DNA of 64,000 nucleotides, taken from the NCBI RefSeq assembly GCF_003850245.1, contig NZ_CP031015.1, positions 3,038,001 to 3,102,000 of the forward strand, read 5' to 3'. Origin of the DNA: Microbacterium sp. ABRD28 (lineage in GTDB: Bacteria; Actinomycetota; Actinomycetes; Actinomycetales; Microbacteriaceae). The notes below the pieces were generated by a model. That model was given only the letters and a program-made list of their open reading frames with translations. It was not told where the DNA came from and did no database searches. The stretch's first letter is position 1. Each line of letters starts with the position of its first letter. Below, piece by piece: positions 58,475 to 64,000 of the stretch. A program made the translations under genes and the position numbers.

Positions 58475-58540
58475 GAGAAACCACGTCTGCGCCGAGACAC
58501 CGGCCGGACGCGTGGTGTCTGGGCGTGAATGTGGTTTTCC
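58475..58540. repeat. Long imperfect inverted repeat after sbcC
   Basis: Two 27-nt arms (58475-58501 and 58514-58540) match at 20 positions and share GAGACACC / GGTGTCT and AAACCAC / GTGGTTT, with a 12-nt loop. It follows the sbcC stop by 5 nt and may act as its terminator. The rest of 58408-58474 shows nothing but the small promoter. Confidence 0.65.
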
Positions 58541-58545
58541 GGCGC

Positions 58546-61500
58546 TCAGGCCGAGAGAAGGGATGCCGCGACGGCGGCGTCCTGCCGGATGACGCTCGGC
58601 CCCTGTGGTGTGGCCCGCACGTGCAGCTGCGCGGCGATGCGTTCCTTCATCGTCGCGACGTGGCTGATGAGTCCCACAGTGCGCCCGCCCTGGCGGAGCT
58701 CGTCGAGCGTCGCCATGGCCAGCTCGAGGGTGTCGTCGTCGAGGGAGCCGAAGCCCTCATCGATGAACAGGGTGTCGAGTCTCACCCCGCCGGCGCGCGC
58801 GGTGACGACCTCCGCGAGCCCGAGCGCGAGCGCGAGCGACGCGAGGAAGGTTTCGCCGCCCGACAGCGAGTGCGCGGGGCGTGCGGCGCCGGTATGCGCG
58901 TCGAGGATCTCGAGGCCGAGACCCGACGCCGCACCACGGGCCGCGAGCGCGTCGGTGTGCCGCAGCTGGTATCGACCCGACGACATGTCGCCCAGCCGCA
59001 GATTCGCCGCGGCGACGATCTCCTCCAGTTCGGCGGCGAGGACGAACGACTCCAGGGTCATCCGGTGGGTGTTGGGCGCGCGGCCGGCGACGGTGTCGGC
59101 CAGCCGCGCGACGATCTGGTGCTCGTCGGCGAGCTCCGCGACGTCGCCGAGGGCGGCGCGGGCGCGGTCGCGCAGGGTGCGGAGCCGCTCCGCGGTCGCC
59201 CCGGCATCGGCGGCCGCGTCGACGGCGGCGACCCACGCGTCGCGCGCGGCGGCCAGGGCCGATTCCGCCGCCGAGACGTCCACGAGCTCCTCGGGCTCTC
59301 CCGCGAGGGCGAGCTCGAGGTCGCGAAGACGGTCGCGCTCGGCGCGGAGCGCCGCCTCGTGGGTGCGGATGCGTTCGTCGAGCGCGTCGCGCGCGGCAGC
59401 CGTCCGCAGGGCGTCACGTGCGGCGACCACGTCGGGGAAGCCGGATGCCGCCACCCGGCCGTCACGGTCGACCGCGGCGCGATCGGCCGCGGCCGCTGCG
59501 GTCTCGCCGACCCGTCGGGCAGCGGCGAGACGAGTGGCGCGGTCGCGTCGCAGCGTCGTGGCGTGAACGCGCGCGGCGACGGAGTCGTGGTCGCCGCGTG
59601 CCGCGGCGACCACGCGGCGCTTCTCGCGCAGTCCCGCCTCGCGGGCGGACACCTCCTCGCGCAGGGCGGCGAGGTGAGCGGCCAGTCGCTCTCGCTCCTG
59701 TGCGGCGTCGGCCTCGAGCACCGTGAGCGTCTCCAGCGTCGCCAGGAGCCGATCGCGCTCGGCGACGGCGGCTTCGCCGGCGGAGACGGCAGCCTCCGCC
59801 GCGCCCAGCGCGGCCGCCGCGTCATCGAGCTCGAGGCCACCCGCCCGCGCCGCGGCGGCGGCCTGCGCCTCGCGCGCGGCGCGGAACTCCTCGGCCGCGC
59901 GGCGCGCCCGCTCGGCCGCCTGCTGCTGCGCCGCCTCGGCACGCTCGATGTCGCCGTCGGAGACGGGTTCGCTCGTCGGCTCCGCCGGATGCGGGTGTTC
60001 GGCCGATCCGCACACGGGGCAGGGTTCACCGTCGACGAGGTCGGCGGCGAGCGAGCCGGCGCGGTCGGCGGCACGGCGGCGCAACAGCGACACCACGGCC
60101 TCGTTCGCTGCCGCCGCAGCCTCGGCGGCAGCGAGCGACGCCTCCTCGGCGATGACCGTGAGCGGAGCGAGATCGGCGGCCTGGGCGGCCGCGTCGCGAC
60201 GGACCTGCGCCTCGTCGCGGCGCGTGCGCGCGGCATCCACACCCGCGGCGGCGTCGCGCACCGGAGCCAGCTCGACGTCGACGGCGGCCCGCTGCACGGG
60301 AATCCGCGCCCGATCGGCGTCGAGACGGGCGATCAGCTCCTCCTCGTCGCGGATGCGGGCGACGTCGTCCGCGAGCGCCCGCTCGGCGGCATCCATCGTC
60401 TTCTCGACGATCTGCGCCTCGCGCCACACCGCCAGATCTCCGGTCAGCTCCAGCACAAGGGCGTCGAGCTCGTCGAGTGAGAACGCGGAAAGATCGTCGT
60501 CCTCTCCCGTGATTCTGAGCTCATCCACCAGCATCTGCACGGCCGCCGCAGCGGTCGTGCGCTCGGCATCGGCTGTGTCGGCCGCGTCGAGCGGTGCGCG
60601 CAGCGCCTCGGCATCGCGCGCGGTCGCAAGCTCGCGGCGCGCGAGGTCGACTGCCGGGATCTCGGCCTCCAGCTCGGCCAGCGCACGACGCGAGCGCGCC
60701 CGGTCCTCCTGCATCTGGCGGAGGCGCAGCACCCCTGCGTGGTGGTCTTCTGCGCGGCGGTGCGCGGCCTCGGCGGCGTCGCGGGCGTTGCGCAGGGTCT
60801 CGGCGCGATAGTCCGCGGGCTGCGCGCCCCGCTCGACAGCCTCGAGACGTGCACCCACGGCGAGCGAGCTCGACGGCGGCGGCGCGCCGGCATCGTCCGT
60901 GGCATCGTCGCCGGAGGATTCATCCGGCTCTCCGACGGGGAGCAGCCGCTCCGCCTCACCCAACAGCAAGACGGCTGCCCCCGTCGCGTCGGCGACCTCC
61001 CGCTCGACGGCGCGCCGGCGTTCCTCGAAGGCGTGGAGGTAGTCCTCGTAGGTGCGGGTGCCGAAGAGGCGCCGCAGCAGTTTCTGCCGGTCATCGTTCT
61101 TCGCCAGGAGAAACTCGGCGAACCGGTTCTGCGCGAGGAGGATCACCTGCAGGAACTGCTGCTGACTGAGACCCAGGATCTCGTCGAGCTCCATCCCGAC
61201 CTGGCGGGGCCCGCTCGCGAGTCCTCGCCATGCACCGTCGACGAGTTCGGCGAGCTCGGCGTCGGCAGCGACGACGGTGAAGCCCTCCCCCCGGCGCTTA
61301 CGACGCGGGTAGTCCGGTGATCGGGTGACGCGGAATCGACGACCCCCGGTGGAGAATTCCACGGCGACGCTCGTGGGGTCATCCGGCCCGCAGTGATCGC
61401 TGCGCAACCGCTTCTCGGCACCGTCGTAGCGCGGCACACCGCCGTAGAGGGCGAAGCAGATGCCGTCGAGCACGCTCGACTTGCCCGCCCCCGTGCGCCC

Positions 61501-61602
61501 GGAGATGAGGAAGATGCCGTCGGCCCCGAAGGCGTCGAGATCGACGACCTGACGCTCGCGGAACGGCCCGAATCCCTCGAGTTCGATGCGGTGGAGTTTC
61601 AC
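58546..61602 (-). CDS. sbcC: Exonuclease SbcCD subunit C (SMC-like ATPase)
   Basis: Rad50-like ATPase of 1018 residues that with SbcD opens and trims DNA hairpins and double-strand ends. Walker A is ISGRTGAGKSSVLDG (residues 32-46); Ala/Glu-rich coiled coils run from about 200 to 880 and are broken by the zinc hook CPVCGSAEHPHP near residue 529; the signature LSGGETFLASLALALGLAE and Walker B LFIDEGFGSLDDD close the ATPase head. GTG start at 61602 overlapping the sbcD stop (GTGA). The hairpin-rich repeats in this region are the kind of structures this enzyme acts on. Confidence 0.95.
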   Translation of the reverse strand: MKLHRIELEGFGPFRERQVVDLDAFGADGIFLISGRTGAGKSSVLDGICFALYGGVPRYDGAEKRLRSDHCGPDDPTSVAVEFSTGGRRFRVTRSPDYPRRKRRGEGFTVVAADAELAELVDGAWRGLASGPRQVGMELDEILGLSQQQFLQVILLAQNRFAEFLLAKNDDRQKLLRRLFGTRTYEDYLHAFEERRRAVEREVADATGAAVLLLGEAERLLPVGEPDESSGDDATDDAGAPPPSSSLAVGARLEAVERGAQPADYRAETLRNARDAAEAAHRRAEDHHAGVLRLRQMQEDRARSRRALAELEAEIPAVDLARRELATARDAEALRAPLDAADTADAERTTAAAAVQMLVDELRITGEDDDLSAFSLDELDALVLELTGDLAVWREAQIVEKTMDAAERALADDVARIRDEEELIARLDADRARIPVQRAAVDVELAPVRDAAAGVDAARTRRDEAQVRRDAAAQAADLAPLTVIAEEASLAAAEAAAAANEAVVSLLRRRAADRAGSLAADLVDGEPCPVCGSAEHPHPAEPTSEPVSDGDIERAEAAQQQAAERARRAAEEFRAAREAQAAAAARAGGLELDDAAAALGAAEAAVSAGEAAVAERDRLLATLETLTVLEADAAQERERLAAHLAALREEVSAREAGLREKRRVVAAARGDHDSVAARVHATTLRRDRATRLAAARRVGETAAAAADRAAVDRDGRVAASGFPDVVAARDALRTAAARDALDERIRTHEAALRAERDRLRDLELALAGEPEELVDVSAAESALAAARDAWVAAVDAAADAGATAERLRTLRDRARAALGDVAELADEHQIVARLADTVAGRAPNTHRMTLESFVLAAELEEIVAAANLRLGDMSSGRYQLRHTDALAARGAASGLGLEILDAHTGAARPAHSLSGGETFLASLALALGLAEVVTARAGGVRLDTLFIDEGFGSLDDDTLELAMATLDELRQGGRTVGLISHVATMKERIAAQLHVRATPQGPSVIRQDAAVAASLLSA

Positions 61603-62753
61603 GCGCTGACCTCTGCGGCGACGCGCTCGTCGACGACGTCGGCGATGATCTCGCGCTCACGCTCGCCGGCGCCCTCGCCGTCGCGGACGTGGGCGAGGAA
61701 CGCGTCGATCAGTTCACGGTCGTTCCGGGCGGCTCGGACGCGCCGGGCATACGTCGATCCGTCGTCCGCACGTGCCCCCTCGGGCGCGTGCGTCACCGTG
61801 GCGCAGTGCGGGAAGCGCGCACGCAGGCGCCGCATCGGATCGGTCTGAGGGGTCGGATCGGTGTACTGCACGCCCACCCACGCGTTTTCCCACGCGGCGT
61901 ACTCGGCGGCGGTGAGGAGATCGTCCAGCCTCCCGCGCAGCGTGACCAGCCGGCGGGGCACCGGGAGGTCGAGCCACGTGACGGCCGCGAGTCCGTCGGC
62001 GTCGAGGTCGATCAGCCACGAACCGCGCGGCTTGTCGGCCTCGCCGAAGCTGTAGTGCAGCGGCGCCCCGGCGTAGCGGACCGCGTCGGACAGCCGCTGC
62101 CGCCCGTGGATGTGCCCGAGAGCGACGTAGTCGAACCCGTCGAACGCCGCGAGCGGCACCACGTCGAGCCCGCCCTGCTGGATGTCGCGCTCGAGGTTCG
62201 GGGTCGGCTCCACACCCGCGGCGAAACAGTGCGCGATCGCCACCGAGCGGCCCCCGCGCGCGGCGAGGTCGGTGCGGATGAGGCCGATCGCCTGATCGAG
62301 GGCCTGCGCCTGGGACCGCACCTCCACGCCCGCCCAGAGGTGACGAACGAGCGACGGTTCGAGGAACGGGATGCCGTAGACGTGCACCGGACCGTGCTCG
62401 TCGTCGATGGTCACGGGTCTGCCGACGTCGGCGGGGTCGGTGAGGACGTGGATCCCGTCGCGCAGCAGACCGGCCTGGAACCCCAGCCGCGCCGCGGAGT
62501 CGTGGTTGCCGCTGGTGACCACCACACGGGCACCGGCGTCGCTGATGCCCACGAGGGCATCGGTGAGCAGCCGATAGCAGTCGGCGGCCGGCGCCGCCGA
62601 GTCGAAGACATCCCCCGCCACGATCACCAGATCGACATCGGTCTCACGCACCTGGGTGATCAGCGCGTCGAGCACGCCACGCAGCGCATCGAGGGTGGAA
62701 TGGCCGTGGAACGACCTCCCGATGTGCCAGTCGGAGGTGTGCAGGATCCGCAT
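61599..62753 (-). CDS. sbcD: Exonuclease SbcCD subunit D (Mre11-like nuclease)
   Basis: Calcineurin-like phosphoesterase of 384 residues. All five metal-binding motifs are visible: ILHTSDWHIGRSF, VDLVIVAGDVFDS, VVTSGNHDSAARLGF, VAIAHCFAA and YVALGHIHGRQ. The C-terminal part forms the capping and SbcC-binding regions. The ATG at 62753 is chosen as it begins directly with MRILHTSDWH; TACGGT lies 7 nt before it. It overlaps sbcC by four bases, the normal order for this complex. Confidence 0.96.
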   Translation of the reverse strand: MRILHTSDWHIGRSFHGHSTLDALRGVLDALITQVRETDVDLVIVAGDVFDSAAPAADCYRLLTDALVGISDAGARVVVTSGNHDSAARLGFQAGLLRDGIHVLTDPADVGRPVTIDDEHGPVHVYGIPFLEPSLVRHLWAGVEVRSQAQALDQAIGLIRTDLAARGGRSVAIAHCFAAGVEPTPNLERDIQQGGLDVVPLAAFDGFDYVALGHIHGRQRLSDAVRYAGAPLHYSFGEADKPRGSWLIDLDADGLAAVTWLDLPVPRRLVTLRGRLDDLLTAAEYAAWENAWVGVQYTDPTPQTDPMRRLRARFPHCATVTHAPEGARADDGSTYARRVRAARNDRELIDAFLAHVRDGEGAGEREREIIADVVDERVAAEVSA

Positions 62754-62760
62754 GTCCCAC

Positions 62761-62766
62761 ACCGTA
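62761..62766 (-). promoter_or_regulatory. -10 element, leaderless start of sbcDC
   Basis: TACGGT on the minus strand, 7 nt before the ATG at 62753. Confidence 0.45.
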
Positions 62767-62828
62767 TGCGCAGCCGCCGACATCGCCCCGCTGCACCCCC
62801 GCGGTTCGCCGGAAACACCGGGCTCACC

Positions 62829-62834
62829 TAGTGT
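62829..62834 (+). promoter_or_regulatory. -10 element of alpha/beta hydrolase gene at 62843
   Basis: TAGTGT 8 nt before the ATG at 62843. The GTG inside it (62831) is in frame but would make the -10 part of the coding region, so the ATG is preferred. Confidence 0.4.
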
Positions 62835-62842
62835 CAGGAGCA

Positions 62843-63604
62843 ATGAGCGACGCCCCCACCTTCGCGATCGAGCGGTTCACCCACGCCGGAGCGACGCTCG
62901 TCGCGCAGGAGTCCGGTGAAGGCCGTGACCTCTTCGTCCTCATCCACGGCATCGGCATGGGGCGATCGGCGTTCGCCGAGCTGGAGGGCCTTCTCGACGA
63001 CATCGGCCGCGTCGTGGCCGTGGACCTCCCGGGGTACGGCGAGACACCGGAACCCGGCCGCGTGCTGTCGATGGCGGAGAACGCCGACGTCGTCGCCGCC
63101 TATCTCAGCGATCTGACCTCCGGCGAAGAGAGCCCCCGCATCGTCGTCCTCGGCCACTCGATGGGGGCGCAGGTGGCGCTGGAGGTCGCCGCGCGGCATC
63201 CGCACCTCGTCGACGCCCTCGTGCTCGTCGGCCCGACCGTCGAACCGGGCGCACGATCGACCCTGCGTCAACTGTGGCGGCTCATCCGAGACATCATCCC
63301 CGAGAGCCCGCGCGTGATCGCCGTCGGGGCGCGGGAGTACCTGCGAGCGGGGCCGCGCCTGCTCGCCAAGGTGCGTGCGGTGATGGTGCACCGGCCCGAA
63401 GACACCGCCCGGCAGGTGACGGCGCCTGCGCTGGTGATCCGCGGCGAGCGCGACATCCTGGTGCCCGTGGAATGGGCCCGTCACCTGACGGAGGCGCTTC
63501 CCCACGCATGCTTGCGCGAAGTGGCCGAGTTCGGCCACGAAACCATGATCCGTAACGCCGGCCCGACCGCGACCCTGATCCGCGAGTTCCTCGCGGATCA
63601 GTGA
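62843..63604 (+). CDS. Alpha/beta-fold hydrolase
   Basis: A 253-residue alpha/beta hydrolase: FVLIHGIGMGRSAFAEL (oxyanion), AVDLPGYGETPEPG, VVLGHSMGAQVALEVAARHP (nucleophile Ser), VIRGERDILVPVEW (acid) and EFGHETMIR (His). All catalytic elements are present. The substrate is unknown; the lid region is short, and RAVMVHRPEDTARQVTAPA precedes the acid strand. It stands alone and is convergent with an acidic hypothetical gene after a 4-nt gap. Confidence 0.9.
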   Translation: MSDAPTFAIERFTHAGATLVAQESGEGRDLFVLIHGIGMGRSAFAELEGLLDDIGRVVAVDLPGYGETPEPGRVLSMAENADVVAAYLSDLTSGEESPRIVVLGHSMGAQVALEVAARHPHLVDALVLVGPTVEPGARSTLRQLWRLIRDIIPESPRVIAVGAREYLRAGPRLLAKVRAVMVHRPEDTARQVTAPALVIRGERDILVPVEWARHLTEALPHACLREVAEFGHETMIRNAGPTATLIREFLADQ

Positions 63605-63608
63605 CCCC

Positions 63609-63923
63609 TCAGGCCTCTTCGTCGCCGGTCGTCACCTGCTCGGCGAGATCGTCGACCTCGTCGTCGGACGCCCGCCCGCCGACGTCTTCCACGCGCTCGC
63701 GCAGGTCGTCCTCCACCTTCTCGGGGTCGGGGTCGGAGGCCTCGGCCCGCGCCTCGGCGGCGGCGACGGCGCGCTCGGCGACGTCGTCTTCGGATCCGGA
63801 TGCGGCGGTGTCGGCCGGCTCACCGGCCGGATCGGATGCGGCATCCTCGGGCGCCTGAAGCGGCTCGGCGGGTGGGATGCCGATTCCCACGGCCTCGTGG
63901 TCGGGTCCGCGCGTGTCGGCCAT
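63609..63923 (-). CDS. Acidic hypothetical protein
   Basis: A 104-residue protein dominated by Ala, Asp and Glu (for example SEDDVAERAVAAAEARAEAS and DPEKVEDDLRERVEDVGGR). It is predicted mainly helical or disordered, with no recognised family. Its ATG at 63923 shares a base with the stop of the upstream acidic gene (TGATG), so the two form an operon. The codon use fits its neighbours. Possible roles are speculative. Confidence 0.65.
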   Translation of the reverse strand: MADTRGPDHEAVGIGIPPAEPLQAPEDAASDPAGEPADTAASGSEDDVAERAVAAAEARAEASDPDPEKVEDDLRERVEDVGGRASDDEVDDLAEQVTTGDEEA

Positions 63924-64000
63924 CAGTCCTCCTCGGTCTGGTCGTCGGTGGAGAGGTCGGGGTCGAGACCCTGTGTCGGAACGTCGCTCTCGATCTCCCC
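63923..64000 (-). CDS. Acidic hypothetical protein, C-terminal fragment (cut by window edge)
   Basis: The last 25 codons of a gene entering from the right edge, ending GLDPDLSTDDQTEED before TGA at 63923-63925. The tail is acidic like the next protein in the operon, whose ATG overlaps its stop. The rest of the gene is outside the window and no family can be named. Confidence 0.55.
   Translation of the reverse strand, partial: GEIESDVPTQGLDPDLSTDDQTEED

Overview
The window is high-GC DNA (roughly 70% GC by eye) with almost gap-free coding on both strands, frequent GTG and TTG starts, and ATGA/GTGA stop-start overlaps. Gene content points to an actinobacterium, most likely Microbacteriaceae (Microbacterium-like). 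The evidence is the menaquinone genes menB and menC, two F420/LLM-type oxidoreductases, the tiny actinobacterial ribosomal protein bS22 beside a MerR/excisionase-type regulator, and a cytochrome c system II block in the order phosphatase-tlpA-ccdA-resB-ccsB, as in mycobacteria. I see no phage, IS element, CRISPR array, rRNA or tRNA. This looks like ordinary chromosome with a few accessory islands.

Layout. 1-4.2 kb: menB, an LLM oxidoreductase, a PadR-HAAS pair and menC. 4.2-10.1 kb: a TetR regulator divergent from a two-gene export locus, an MMPL transporter with a degenerate ABC-ATPase-like tail followed by a YhgE/Pip protein. Two palindromic operators lie between the regulator and the transporter. 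10.1-10.7 kb: an intergenic array of perfect hairpins and mosaic repeats, the first of which supplies the YhgE stop codon. 10.7-15.8 kb: cytochrome c maturation. 15.8-17.5 kb: a DUF368-DedA pair, both families tied to polyprenyl-phosphate transport. 17.6-18.9 kb: an archaeal-type short aspartyl-tRNA synthetase. 19-23.1 kb: a four-gene ABC importer. 23.2-26.1 kb: MscS channel, glutaredoxin, rhodanese, bS22, HTH and ArsR. 26.1-30.8 kb: two facing trkH-trkA potassium uptake pairs. 30.9-35.6 kb: proC, hydrolase, LLM oxidoreductase, tadA/upp and a DUF3467 protein. 35.6-39.2 kb: a large RecB-DEDD-SF1 helicase protein. 39.3-42.8 kb: LtrA, then two YciI/DGPF genes and an ECF42-type sigma factor. 42.8-56.6 kb: hydrolase, glutaminase, acetyltransferases (one with an internal stop), YidC, glycosyltransferase, NAD synthetase, a phosphotransferase-fold protein and a two-component system. 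56.7-64 kb: MFS exporter, SbcCD, a hydrolase and two acidic hypothetical proteins, the last cut by the window edge.

Regulation. The clearest window-wide signal is leaderless expression: about twenty genes have a -10 hexamer of TANNNT type (often TAGGCT or TAGACT) only 5-8 nt before an ATG or GTG, usually without a Shine-Dalgarno sequence. Genes with leaders show clear GGAGG-type sites. Both DGPF genes carry the same bipartite promoter, TGTCGATTTC and GTTCGCTGT at identical spacing, which fits control by the adjacent ECF42-type sigma factor. Several intergenic regions, mostly at gene ends, hold long imperfect inverted repeats of differing sequence but similar layout.
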